A stretch of 64,000 bases of DNA from Ascaphus truei (Eukaryota; Chordata; Amphibia; Anura; Ascaphidae), in assembly GCA_036426205.1 (NCBI GenBank), contig CM071570.1:72976838-73040837 (forward strand), read 5' to 3'. Position numbers and translations under genes: made by a program. Under the pieces are notes generated by a model. That model made no database searches and was not told where the DNA came from. It was given only the letters and a program-made list of their open reading frames with translations. Position 1 is the first letter of the stretch, and each line of letters opens with the position of its first letter. Shown here piece by piece: positions 47,266-58,699 of this stretch.

Positions 47266-47374
47266 TATACTACATAAGAGACGTACAATTGTGCACATTT
47301 TCATGGAGATTGAGCGATAAATATATAAATATGATGAAAAACGAAAGGTGTCCCTTTTTTCTGAACGCGGTGTA

Positions 47375-48194
47375 AATATGTTAAATATATTAGCCAGATG
47401 ATCTAGACTGCATTTCCAGTGGACTACAAAGTGGTGAATTTACCACCTACCACATTGTTCCCCAAATTGCTGTCATATTTCTATGCACAGTCATTATAGT
47501 ATGAGTATACATAATCTTAGGTACTGTGGAAAAGGAACATTAATACGATATAACAGAGTAATATGGCTAATCTTATTTACACGTGTACATAGGTCACACT
47601 CCCACACATTTTATTTCTTTTCAGAGAGAACCTGAAAGATGATTTCTGTTGCCCTGACACGACCTTTCCTACTTGAGCCAACTCTGCAATAAGGAAATGT
47701 GACTACAATCCTGCAGCTATTGCCCAGGTGTGTTAACATTTGCTATAGCATTATGGTTTTCTGCAGCCTTATTTTGATAGGACACAGCTCAGACAAACCA
47801 ATTTCTGCTACGTTATTTCAGCTCACATGCCGAAATATGCACTAATACTTATTGCCTTGTTCAAATTAGGCCTCTATTTTACTGAAATATCATTTTTATG
47901 TAATAAAACTACTAGGCAAAAACCTAATTAAATCATAAAATGGTGCTTGTGTCCGTTTAATTAAATAGTACTGTCAGATTATCTGTTGTTAAAATTGAGC
48001 AAATAGAGCACTGCAGATTATCTGCAAAAACATTTTCATGAAGTTTTTCACCTCCTCCCACAAGGCTCATTGGGCAGGGGCATTTTAAGGCTTTTCATAG
48101 ATAACCCGCTGTGTCCTTGTTTGCAGATTCCAGAATCACTATTTCTGGTAAATGTGGGTGTATTCTCATAAAAAATACATTAGAAAATACATTA
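47375..48194. other. CFAP61 intron, nothing recognised
   Basis: AT-rich unique-looking sequence between the mariner and the transposase relic. Confidence 0.55.
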
Positions 48195-48994
48195 TTTACA
48201 AAATGTCGGGGAAATGAAAAAGTGCGAGTTATACCGCCGAATTTAAACTTAAAGTCGTGAAAAAGATGGAAAAGACCGGGAATCGTGAAGTGGGAAAGTT
48301 ATTTGAAGTGGACGAAAGCAACGTTTGTCTTTGGAGAAATAACAAAGAACTGCTCGCGAAAGCAGAAAAGCGACGACGAACGCAATGCCACGGACTCCCA
48401 GCTTGGCCGGTCTTTAGAAGAAAACCTCTTTAGATGGATCACTGTTCAACGAGAAGCTGGTCTCCCAATCTCCATTGTGAAGATTCGGTCAAGACTCAAA
48501 TAACGGCTTGAAAAATGGGACTGCAAAGTTTTCAAGGTGGGCCCTCATGGTGCTATCATTTCATGGGCTGCAAAAATGTAAGGATGCGCAACAGAATAAC
48601 CGTCAGTCAAAGTCTTCCTGCCGACTAGGAAAAGAAGGCAGAGGCTTTTCTGAAATTTACGAAATATGCTGTCAAGAGATCTAATTATAGTCCCAGTCAG
48701 ATTATAAACATGGACGAGGTGCCGCTTAGTTTTGACTATCCTCCAAGCCATACTGTTGAGGCTTGTGGAAGTAGCACTATTTCCATTAAAACAACAGGTC
48801 ATGAAAAATCAAACTTTACTGTTTTAGCTTGCTCTGCTTTTGGAGGAAAGTTGGATCCTCTGATAATTTTTACAAAGAAAACTATACCCAAGGAAATGTT
48901 TCCTAAAGGGGTTATAGTCGAATTAAACAAAAAGGGTTGGATGAACGTGAGTATTATGACAAGGTGGCTGGACACCATGTGGGGAACACACTAA
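48195..48994 (+). pseudogene. POGK/Tigger-like transposase relic, N-terminal and DDE part
   Basis: The plus strand encodes a DNA-binding helix-turn-helix SYTAEFKLKVVKKMEKTGNR ... DESNVCLWRNNKELL (BrkDBD-like), a degenerate middle with several shifts, and a good stretch of the DDE_1 catalytic domain: YSPSQIINMDEVPLSFD (the first catalytic Asp lies in NMDE), IKTTGHEKSNFTVLACSAFG, LIIFTKKTIPKEMFPKGV and LNKKGWMNVSIMTRWLDTMW. This matches the pogo/Tigger superfamily and most resembles POGK. Frameshifts show it is dead. The C-terminal remainder is at 49616-49845. Confidence 0.75.
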
Positions 48995-49009
48995 GGAGTG
49001 TTTTTTCAA

Positions 49010-49058
49010 TCACTTTAAACGGTCTCCATTGCGTACCTCTGCACACGTCTCTTACAAG
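49010..49058 (+). repeat. Isolated LTR 3' end, 49 bp
   Basis: These 49 bases are identical to 35670-35718, the last part of the solo LTR plus two bases. They lie between the broken transposase relic and a CR1-type fragment. Copy 1 (20862-20910) differs at several places. Confidence 0.7.
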
Positions 49059-49059
49059 G

Positions 49060-49615
49060 GGAAAAATAAATTCCTTCCTGACTCCAAGAATTGGCAATCG
49101 GATTATTGCCTGGATCAATATTCTTCCCATGTTTACTTATTTGGTATATCCCTGTATACCTTTCCTTTCTAAAAAGATGTCCAACCTTTTTTTTAAACAA
49201 ATCTAGTGTATCTGCCATCACAGTCTCCATGGCTAATTTATTCCACATTTTAACTGCCCTTACTGTAAAGAAACCTTTCCTTTGTTGCTGGTGAAATCTC
49301 CTTCCCTCCAACCCTAAGGGATGCCCCTGAGTCCTTTGTACTGCCCTTGGGATGAATAGTTATTTTGAAAGCTCCCTGTACTGTCCCCGAATATATTTGT
49401 ATATAGTTATCATATCGCCTCTTAGACGTCTCTTTTCTATTGTAAATACATCTAATTTAGCTAGCCTCTCCGAATAAATTAGATTGTCTATCCCCTTTAT
49501 TAATTTGCTGGCTCTTCTCTGCACTCTCTCTAGTTCCATAATGTATTTTCTAAGGAGTGGTGCCAAAAATTGTATCCCATATTCAAGGTGTGGTCTTACT
49601 AATGCTTTGTAAAAA
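49060..49615 (-). mobile_element. CR1-type LINE fragment
   Basis: The minus strand encodes LERVQRRASKLIKGIDNL, IEKRRLRGDMITIYKYIRG, LGLEGRRFHQQQRKGFFTV and VKMWNKLAMETVMADTLDLF in changing frames. These are the characteristic C-terminal blocks of CR1 elements (ERVQRRATKLI, LEKRRLRGDLI, FF..R....WN.LP). Several stops and shifts are present. It interrupts the transposase relic 48195-49845. Confidence 0.75.
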
Positions 49616-49845
49616 CGTTGAGAAAAATGGATGTTTGAAGGATTTCACACGTACTCAAAGACTGGAAATATGTGCTGAGCAACACTTTCCGAAGTAACAT
49701 GTTGGGTGAAGGCAACCTGGGATGACGTAACTACTCGAACGATGACAAATGCCTTCCGAAAAGTGTGAATTTCTAAGTCATCTGATTCAGAAGATCGTAG
49801 CAACAATGGCGGGCTCACTGAAAATGAAGACCATGATCTCTAAAA
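49616..49845 (+). pseudogene. Transposase relic, C-terminal part
   Basis: KATWDDVTTRTMTNAFRKV followed after a stop by KSSDSEDRSNNGGLTENEDHD resembles the end of DDE_1 transposases (W..V....I.N.FRKCG, acidic tail). It continues the relic 48195-48994 after about 620 bp of inserted LTR-end and CR1 sequence. Confidence 0.6.
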
Positions 49846-49854
49846 CAGCGAATA

Positions 49855-51080
49855 TTCACCAGTGTGTGTGACTGCCCCCCTCCCAGTCTGTCTGTGACTG
49901 CCCCCCCTCCCAGTCTGTGTGTAACTGCCCCCCCTCCCAGTCTGTGGTGACTGCCCCCCTCCCAGGCTTAGTGGGTGTGACTGCCCCCTCCCAGTCTGTG
50001 TGTGACTGCCCCCTCCCAGTCTGTGTGTGACTGCCCCCCTCCCCAGTCTGTGTGGTGTGACTGCCCCCCCCTCCCAGGTGTTGTGTGTGACGCTCCCCCT
50101 CCCAGTCTTGTGTGTGGTGACTGCCCCCCTCCCAGTGGCTGTGTGACTGCCCCCCCCTCCAGTCTGTGTGTGACTGGCCCCCCCTCCCAGAGTCTGTTGT
50201 TGACTGCCTCCCCTCCCCAGTCTGTTGTGTGACTGCCTGCTCCCAGTTGTGTTTGACTGCCGTGCCCTCCCAGTCACTGTCCTGTGTGTGACTGGCCCCG
50301 CCTCCCAGTCTGTGTGTGTGACTGCCCCCCTCCCACTGTCTGTGTGTGGACTGGCCCCTCCATCTATGTGGGACTCCCCCCTCCCAGTTGTGTGTGACTG
50401 CCCCACTCCCAGTGTGTGGTGTGACTACCCCCTCCCAGTCTGTGTGTGATTGCCCCCCTCCCCAGTCTGTGTGTGACTGCCCTCCTTCCAGTCGTGTGTG
50501 ACTGCCCCCCCTCCATCTGTGTGTGACGCTCCCCCCCTCCCAGTCTGTGTGTGACTGCCCTCCTCCCATCTGTGTGTGTGATGCCCCCCTCCCAGTTGTG
50601 TGCGTGTGACTGCCCCCCCCTCCCAGTCGGGTGTGTGTGCTGACTGCCCCCCCTTCCAGCTTGTTGTGTGTGAGTGCCCCCCCTCCCCAGTCGCTGGTGT
50701 TGTGTGACTGCCCCCCATCCCAGTGGTGTGTGACTGCCCCCCTCCCAGTGTGTGTGACTGCCCCCTCTCCCAGTGTGTGTTGATTGCCCCCTCCCAGTTG
50801 TGTTGTGTGACTGCCCCCCTCCCAGTGTGTTTTGGTGACTGCCCCCCTCCCAGTGTGAGTGTGACGCCCCCTCCCAGTGTGTGTGTGACTGCCCCCCCTC
50901 CAGTGTGTTTGTGTTGACTGCCCCCTCCAGTCTGTGGTGTGTGGACTGCCCCCCTCCCAGTTTGTGTGTGGTGACTGCCCCCTCCCAGTCTGTTGTGTGT
51001 GATGCCCCCCTCCATCTGTGGGTGGTGTGTGACTGCCCCCCTCCAGTTGGTGTGTGTGTGTGGGTGTGTGTGTGTGTGTG

Positions 51081-51142
<62 letters not shown>

Positions 51143-51925
51143 ACTGCCCCCCTCCCAGTGTGTGTGTGACTGCCCCCTCCCAGTCTGTGTGTGTGTGACT
51201 GCCCCCTCCCAGTCTGTGTGTGTGTGACATGCCCGCCCCAGTCTATGTGTGGGCTGCCCCTCCAGTGTGTGTGTGAACTGCCCCCTACCAGTGTTGTGGT
51301 GTGACCCCCCCTCCCAGTCTGTGGTGACGCCCTCCTCCAGTCTGTGTGTGACTGCCCCCCTCCCCGTGTGTGTGACTGCCCCCCCTCCCAGTCTGTGTGT
51401 GGACTGTCGCACCCCCTCCCAGTCTGTGTGTGTGACGTGCCCCCTCCCAGTCTGTGTGTGTGACTGCCCCCCTCCCAGTCTGTGTGGGGGGTTGACTGCC
51501 CCCCTTCCAGTCTGTGTGTGTGTGTTGGACTGCCCCCCTCCCAGTTCTGTGTGTGTGTACTGCCCCCCTCCCAGTGTGTGGTGACTGCCCCCCCTCCCCC
51601 TGTGTGTGACCCCCCCTCCCAGTGTGTGTGGACTTGCCCCCCTCCCAGTGTGTGTGTGATGCCCCCCTCCCAGTGTGCATGTGTGTGACTGCCCCCTCCC
51701 AGTTGTGTGTGTGATGCCCCCCTCCCAGTGTGTGTGTGACTGCCCCCTCCAGTGTGGTGTGACTGCCCCCCCTCCCAGGGTGTGTGGTGATGCCCAACTC
51801 CCAGTCTGTGTTGTGAAGCCCCCTCCCAGTTGTGTGTGTGACTGGCCCCCTCCCAGTCTTGTGTGGTGTGACTGCCCCCCTCCAGTCTGTGTGTGTGTTG
51901 ACTGCCCGCTCAGTGTGTGTTGTTG

Positions 51926-51959
<34 letters not shown>

Positions 51960-52290
51960 TGTTGGGTGTGTGTGTGTGTGTGTGTGGGTGTGTGTGGGGT
52001 GTGTGTGTGAGCCCGCCTCAGTGTGTGTGTGTGTGTGTGTGTGTTAAGCACCCTCACGTCCTGTGTGTGTGTCTGTCTCCCAGTGTGTGTGTGCCCCTCT
52101 CCCCAGCGTGGTGTGTCCCCCCTCTCCCAGTGTGTGTGTTTGTGTCTGTCCCCCTACCAGTCTGGTGTGTGTGTGTGTCTGCCCCCCTCCCATTCTGTGT
52201 GTGTGTGTGTGTCTGCCCCCCTCCAATTGTGGTGTGGTGTGGTGTGTGAACTGCCCCCCCATGTTGTGTGTGACTGCCCCCTCCAAGTGT
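49855..52290 (+). repeat. 2.4 kb minisatellite, unit about 26 bp
   Basis: Roughly ninety copies of CTGCCCCCCTCCCAG plus TCTGTGTGTGA, with length changes in the C run and the GT run, and with pure GT stretches at about 51045-51140 and 51915-52045. Long minus frames (H/T/G/W/R-rich) arise from the repeat itself. The minus strand has a G4-G6 run in nearly every unit. Confidence 0.95.
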
Positions 52291-52369
52291 CTGGTGTATC
52301 AGTGACAGAATGTATACAGACACCAACCATCACCCACGTGTCAGTCAAACGTGTCACCACCACCAGAGT

Positions 52370-52490
52370 CAGCGGTCAACCCATCCAATGTCAGGCAGTA
52401 GCACCCACCCACCCAAGTGTCAGAGCAGTCTGTCATCCACCCACCCACCCAAGTGTCAGGCAATCTGCCCCACCCACCAAAGTGTCAGGC
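52370..52490 (+). repeat. Short array of CACCCACCCAAGTGTCAG
   Basis: Four imperfect units of CACCCACCCAAGTGTCAGG with spacers link the 26 bp minisatellite to the CT satellite. Confidence 0.75.
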
Positions 52491-53125
52491 GTCTCTCTGT
52501 CTGTCTCTCTCTCTCTCTCTCTCTGTTCTTTTTCTCTCTCTCTCTCTCTCCTCTCTCTCCGTCTTCTCTCTCTCTCTATCTCTTCTCTCTCTCTCTCTCT
52601 CTTCGGTCTCTGTTTCTCTCTATTCTGTATCTCATCGTCTCTCATCTGTGTGTGTGTCATCTGTCTGTCGTCGTCTCTGTCTGTCTTCTGTCCTCTGTCT
52701 CTTGTTTCTTCCTCCTGTCTCTCTGTTCTGTCCTCCGTCTCTCTGTTCTGTCCTCCTGTCTCTCTGTTCTGGGCTCACTGCTCTTCTGTCACTGTCTCTC
52801 TCTCTGTCACTGTCTCTCTCTTCGTCACTGATGTATCTCTGGTCACTGACTGTCTCTCTGTCACTGGACGTCTCTCTGTACTGACTGTGCTTCTCTGTCA
52901 ATGAACTGTCTCTCTGTCACTGACGTCTCTCTGTCTGTCATGGCTGTCACGGTCTGTTCTGTCTCTCTCTGTGTGTCTGTCTCTGTCTCTCTCTGTGTCT
53001 GTCTCTCTCGTATCTATCTCTGTCTCTCTATGTGTTGTCTCTTTCTCTCTCTCTGTGTCTGTCTTCTGTCTCCCTCTCTGTGTCTGTGTCTGTCTATGTC
53101 TTCTGTCTCACTCATCAGTCTGTAA
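52490..53125 (+). repeat. CT/CTGT satellite
   Basis: The array contains CTCTCTGT, TCTGTCTC and, at 52775-52930, a clear TCTCTCTGTCACTGA sub-array. It is the right end of the 3.3 kb compound satellite block. Confidence 0.9.
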
Positions 53126-53406
53126 CCACATCTGTCTTATCTTAACTGCCGTTATACCTACCACCAAATAACCTATACTGCTTTCTTCCAGATCCGACTC
53201 AGTTTCACACGGGGGAGATATCGGAAGACAGGTAGGGAAACACCTCCCCTCCAGTATAATACCTTGAGGGATGCGGATCAGGTAGATCCCAGGCGGGATT
53301 GTGCTTTAGAAATTGTTAAGAGGGGGCATCCAGACACTGGTTAAGGGGTTCAGAAGTCATTCACATCTTGCTTTTTTGTTTGTTCGATTTAGTGAGGTCA
53401 TTCGAC

Positions 53407-53518
53407 AACACACACACACACAACACACACAAAACACACACACACACACCCACACACACACACACCAACACACACCACACACACACACAACACACACACA
53501 CACACACACACACACACG
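53407..53518 (+). repeat. CA microsatellite
   Basis: About 110 bp of ACACAC with occasional AA interruptions. Confidence 0.95.
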
Positions 53519-54164
53519 TAAACAAGGACTAAAATGGTAGTAATGTATAATGTAATACAATAATAATCTGTTAATGAAAAAAAAATTAAAAAAAATAATA
53601 TATAATTGTTTGTCCGGTTTTTCATTTTCAAAATCTGGTCACCCTATTATGCGGGACTGCGGATTATACAATAGTTTTTCTTTTTTTACATTTTTGTGCT
53701 TGTTCCATAGTCCTGCGGATTATTACTCCACCTCAGATTATATTCTGGAAGTACGTAGGTCAAAATCCTGTATCTGATTGTTATCTAAAACTAATCTTTA
53801 CCCTACTGAGATAGAGCCTGCAGAGTATAATAGCATCATCATCTTTTCTTATTTAGTTTAGATTTTCGAAGCACAAGAAAAAAACTTCAACACATCGGGG
53901 AGTATATATTAAACATCCAGACTGCCCGTTATATAAAAATACCAAATAAGTACTTTCAATACTTCTCAATTTTGTACATATCTTCTTATTTTTTTTTTAA
54001 AACTTGTGGTAGTATACAAAATGGGAATTAAATATATGAGAGCAGAGGTGCTATACAGAACAAGTCACTGATATACATAAAGTCTGCACTGGCATAAATT
54101 GAGTCTGCTTAGCCGATTATAGGTTCCCAAAAACACCGAGTTTTTTCAATTGCAACAGCATTGT

Positions 54165-54270
54165 TAGGCTCAAATCCACCAAGGGTGCTACATTTTGGAC
54201 GCCATTAATCCCATTCATATGAAAGGATCGAAGGCATGCTAAAGTTTAGCACCCTTTTGTGGATCTAGAG
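54165..54270 (+). mobile_element. Short relative of the 38.2 kb outer MITE
   Basis: TTAGGCTCAAATCCACCAAG and the reverse complement CTCTAGATCCACAAAAGGG are inverted ends; inside are CCATTCATATG and AGGCATGCTAA, both also present at 38250-38283. Confidence 0.55.
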
Positions 54271-54884
54271 TATACTTAAACATACCCAGTTGCTCATCTT
54301 CCACCTCTATAATGAGCAGCAGAACACTTGGAAGTGTTAATGGAAACAAAAAAACAAACATATAATGTATTCACTATTTTATCCTATAGCAAGGTGACTG
54401 AAAACTCTGAAGTCCTAACCTAGCATTCACATAAAACAGTGCCACACGATCAGACTTCCCTGGCATGCAAAGGAACAAATATCAGTTTCAACGTCTCTTT
54501 TGTTTTTTACCTTGCTTCTCTGCCCATACAGTACCTTGATAATAATAATTATTAAAGCATAAGTTTTTATGAACCAGTCAACATCTGGTTCCTGCAGAAA
54601 TGCTGTTACACAAAGTCCTTAACTTCATGATATTTTAAAACTGAGCTTATCTTAAGGATATATACCTGTTATGGGGCATTAATATGAAGGAAGTACAGAA
54701 GTGATACCTATTCTGTGATGTGGTCAAGAAATAGATACAAATCATATAAAATACATTGGTGTAGAGTCAAAATGATTACTTTTTCTACCCTTTTCAGAAA
54801 AATAATGTAAATTAATTTTTTATTTTACTTATAAGTATATTTTATAAAGTTATATTTATTTATTTAATATTCCTAATAAAACCT

Positions 54885-55590
54885 TACTCAGTATCTGAGC
54901 CCTATTTCTAATAACCTCATTTGGATTTCAGCCTATTTCCTAATATCTGGAGCCTATTCCTAATAGGGCTGGAATTTAAGTGAGGTTATTCGGAATAGGG
55001 CTGGAATACTAGTGATGGTTATTAGGACATAGGGCCTGGATATTAAGTGAGGTTATATTAGGAATAGGGCGGGATACTAAGTGAGGTTATTAGGAATAGG
55101 GCTGGAATATTTGTGAGGTTATTAGGAATAGGGCTGGATACTAAGTGAGAGTTATTAGGAATAGGGCTGGAATATTAAGTGAGGTTATTAGAATAGGGCT
55201 GGATACTAAGTGAGGTTATTAGGAATAGGGCTGGAATATTAAGTGAGGTTATTAGGAATAGGGCTGGATACTAAGTGAGGGTTATTAGGAATAGGGCTGG
55301 AATATTAAGTGAGGTTATTAGGAATAGGGCTGGATACTAAGTGAGGTTATTAGGAATAGGGCTGGAATATTAAGTGAGGTTATTAGGAATAGGCTGGATA
55401 CTAAGTGAGGTTTAGAATAGGGCTGGAATATAAGTGAGGGTATTAGGAATAGGGCTGGATATATAAGTGAGGTATTAGGAATAGGGCTGTGGAATACTTA
55501 AGTGAGGTTATTAGGAATAGGGCTGGATACTAAGTGAGGTTATTAGGAATAGGGCTGGAATACTAAGTGAGGTTATTAGGAATAGGGCTC
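54885..55590 (+). repeat. Dimeric minisatellite (32 + 33 bp)
   Basis: Units of TAGGAATAGGGCTGGATAC and TAAGTGAGGTTAT alternate with units having GGAATATTAA instead of GGATACTAA, making a 65 bp dimer repeated about eight times at 55080-55400. The first 80 bp (54885-54965) are in the opposite orientation, meeting at CCTATTCCTAATAGG. Confidence 0.85.
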
Positions 55591-57289
55591 CGCACGCCAG
55601 GAAAAGTTGGCGTGAAGGTGGTGAGAACTTGCTGGGAAGCGGCGAGACAGGACCGCCGCTATCCACAATAAACACTAATACCCCCCTCCTCTACCCCCAC
55701 ATGATTGATACCAGAGTCCGGGGGTCCTCATGTGGTCCCTGCGGGTGTCTGTGGGCCTTGGGTGGTCCATGCGGGTCCCCGCTGGCCTGCGGTACCAATC
55801 CTGTGTCCCAATTTTTTTCCAATACAGAAGTATTTACAATGCATCTCATCACAGAGTTGCTATTAGAGATGGTTGGGGATTCCTCAGAATTTCACTGAGG
55901 GTTCCTTAAGCAAACAATGGTTGGAAACCACTGGTGTAGAGATTTTTTTTACTAATAAATGTAATACTTAGCAAAATAGAGACATGGGGAGGGACACAAA
56001 TTCCAGTCTGGTTTCAAGTATAGAGAGTTGTGTACTTGTGTTCCCAACAACCTCTATAATGCAGCAGATGACTGGGGAATCCAACACTGGCTTTTTTCAG
56101 CATATGCTTTTTTTTAGTGTGAATGACTCACAGAGACCCAGAGTAAAAAAGATCCTTATTTCCTCTGTCAGTTATCTACTGAATGATGCTGGAACTAGTT
56201 GTCCATTGCTGTTGTCAATCCCCTATAGTCTTCTAAGAGCAAAAATGTCCATCTACCTAATTATATTATTGTAATGTAAATGAAAATGTCAGATTTTACC
56301 TTTTTCCAGAGAAGAGGAAGGGACTTCATAGGACACTTGAAACACCATATTTAGGGGGAAATCAAATTACAAGCCCCATGGATGAATAAATACTATAATT
56401 AATACTATATGCACAGTATAATTAAGCAGCTGGAAAGGGAGCGCTACAAAAGGAGCTAATATTATAATAAGCACTGCATATTTGGAAAAGAGCTTTATTT
56501 CTAAAATTGGCAGGCTTCCTGACAGCTGAAGACAAAAAGACTATTACTGTGTTTTTATTTTATTTTTTTACCTTTACATTTAAATTAAAAAAAAAAAAAA
56601 AAGCACAGATGTAGCAAAAAGCGGTTAACACCAGAATTAATACATTCTAGTATATTATTATTAAAGCAGCAATCCATCCATTTTTTTCATCGGTAAATAC
56701 ATTTGACATTTAACATTGTTAGGCAATCAGTCATTAAAGGGACGGTCTTCCTATGTGATGGTGTTTAAACGATCTGATACGATCAGACAAATATCAGCAT
56801 TTTTAAAGAAATCTTATATTTGAAAGGCTCTCCTGGTAACTAGATGCTTTGAAGGGGTTTGAGAGGTTTACAGACCTCTTCCACAAGCAAAATATCCCCT
56901 CAATGTGTTGCTGGTTGTTCTGGTAGTGAAATGGTTAAACATTTCTTAAATGGCTAATTTCAGGTAATTGGGGAGTCGATTACATTTATTTTTACATAAA
57001 GTGGGGCAGCTCAATTTTAGTGTGTAACTACTGAACCACACAATTAACTAGGGCCAGTTACCTGATAAACAAATATCCACCATTTGCACAAACGGATGAA
57101 TTGATTACTCCTTCATTTTGTGGCTAAAAGCTTAGCTTAAAACATCAGAGGGCAACGTTTTCAAAATATGCGATTAAGAGTGATCAGTAAATCCAGCACA
57201 AGTGGATGCATTTGGCCTCATAATATATTATGATGAAATCAAAGGGTTAGTTATACTTCAGTGCCAAACACACGGGAGTTATAAATGGT
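55591..57289. other. CFAP61 intron, no gene seen
   Basis: AT-rich sequence. The first 250 bp after the minisatellite are GC-richer (GGGTCCTCATGTGGTCCC) and contain GGTTCCTTAAGCAAACAATG-type decayed repeat text. Small frames lack support. Confidence 0.5.
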
Positions 57290-57372
57290 ACAATGTTCTG
57301 CTCTTGTATGTATATATGCATGCCTTTATCTAGCGCCATTAATGTACATAGCGCTTCACCGTAGTAAATGTC
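57290..57372 (-). mobile_element. L2 3' tail fragment
   Basis: About 80 bp match the L2 3' UTR in minus orientation: TACTACGGTGAAGCGCTATG, then a TAGCGCCATT/CTAGATAAAGG variant of the end and TACA-like units. Confidence 0.55.
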
Positions 57373-57744
57373 TCAAATGTTTCAGTTTTGTTTTTTTTAA
57401 CCCAAATCCAATTTATTTTGCTATTTCCCAGACAAGTGGTTGGATACTGGTGGCTGCATCTGTATATAAATATACGTTTCCTACCTAATAATTTAAAGGT
57501 AATTTATCAATTATATCTTCTAATGAGCAAATAATTGAAATTGCCCTGCTCTATGTGCCATGATCATTGCTTTCTTTACTACCACAGCTGCTGGTATCGC
57601 CATGGAACAAATCCTACTGGAATAATCTGAAGAATTTTACTGCATTTATCAAATACACTTTATATTTACTTAGAACAATGGCTTGCTTCAACCTTGCATA
57701 CTGTATGCCTCCTTCCAAAACAGGTGGCAGAGATAAGCAAGACT

Positions 57745-58245
57745 TGACAAAGTTCACCTTTCCTGTCTTGCCTTCAAATACTTTCTGGGCAAGCTACCCA
57801 CCTATCTGAACAAGCTCCTCACCCCTACCACATGCAGCACTTATCATCTGAGATCTGACTCCAAAAGACTGTTCATGGTCCCAAGGCTCAACAAAGTATC
57901 CGGCCGCTCCTCCTTCTCTTACCGTGCACCCCAAAACTGGAACAACCTACCGGAGACTCTCACATCCACCACCAGTTTAAGTTCTTTCAAAACTAAGGCT
58001 GTCTCACATTTTAATCTGGTCTGTAACTGTTACATAAGCCTATAATATACATCTCCTCTAACTGTGCATGCAATGTATTGTATATAATGTATACCCTGTT
58101 CATTTATGTAACTGTATTTGTAACCATGTATTATTTGTCATATTAACTATGCCCAGGACATACTTGAAAACGAGAGGTAACTCTCAATGTATTACTTCCT
58201 GGTAAAACATTTTTATAAATAAAAATAAATAAAATAAATAAATTC
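57745..58245 (+). mobile_element. 5'-truncated copy of the same LINE
   Basis: The first recognisable codons are KVHLSCLAFKYFLGKLPTYL in the frame of the LINE C-terminus, followed by YRAPQNWNNLPETL, the 3' UTR and an ATAAAAATAAATAAA tail. One frame shift separates the two parts. Confidence 0.75.
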
Positions 58246-58334
58246 TAATTACGCAAGAAAAAGGGGCAATAGCTAAGAACTGAGGTCAGCCCACAGTCTC
58301 ATCTGTAACTTAAGTAATTAATAAAAATGCTGTG

Positions 58335-58386
<52 letters not shown>
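58335..58386 (+). repeat. GATA microsatellite
   Basis: About twelve uninterrupted GATA units adjoin the palindromic element 58387-58629. Confidence 0.95.
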
Positions 58387-58629
58387 GTTGTATCTTACCC
58401 AGACCCATGGATCAGAGGGGGAAAAAAATGAAGCAGCACATCGCAGGTAAGTGTACACAAAAAACAATGTTTAATTCCTTACAGCAGGACCTTCATCCCC
58501 ATCCTGATGAATGTTCTGCTGTAAGGACTGGAACGTTGGTTTGTGTGTACAATACACTATTTTGATACTCTTAACTGCAGTGTGCTGCTTCTTTTTTTTG
58601 CTCTGATCCAATGAGTTTGGGTAAGATAA
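58387..58629. repeat. Palindromic element, 0.24 kb
   Basis: The ends TTGTATCTTACCCAGAC and GTTTGGGTAAGATAAAA are inverted, as are inner blocks (GAAGCAGCACA / TGTGCTGCTTC, GTGTACACAAA / TTTGTGTGTAC). The centre holds CCTTACAGCAG ... CTGCTGTAAGG and a CTGATGA core. It directly follows a GATA array. Confidence 0.7.
58504..58540 (+). ncRNA. Hammerhead-like motif with intact CTGATGA
   Basis: The core CTGATGA (58504-58510) is exact. After an imperfect stem II comes GGAAC (58530-58534) in place of GAAAC, then GTTGG. The motif sits at the centre of the palindromic element 58387-58629. Confidence 0.4.
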
Positions 58630-58699
58630 AACTTTATTTATTTCCTATGATGTGTGCACTTGCCAATATATGCCTATGCCTGCTATAAAAGTGCCCACT

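Larger units (their letters stand above)
45624..47372 (+). mobile_element. Mariner-like element with nested insertions
   Basis: The left end CAGTGTTCAGAAAAAACG and the right end (reverse complement CACCGCGTTCAGAAAAAAGG) are inverted repeats over about 80 bp, including TTTTTCATCATAT and CATGAAAAT inside. TA flanks both ends (45622-45623, 47373-47374). The interior is filled by the inverted-repeat element at 45790-46640 and a GC-rich MITE at 46933-47265; no transposase frame remains. Confidence 0.7.

Noticed and set aside
49856..52057. Minus-strand 733-codon frame rich in H, T, G, W and R
   Set aside because: It is a reading of the 26 bp minisatellite; other frames of the same array are open too, and the sequence is just the repeat unit translated.
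54885..55590. CRISPR array
   Set aside because: Direct repeats are contiguous and there are no unique spacers; this is a vertebrate minisatellite.
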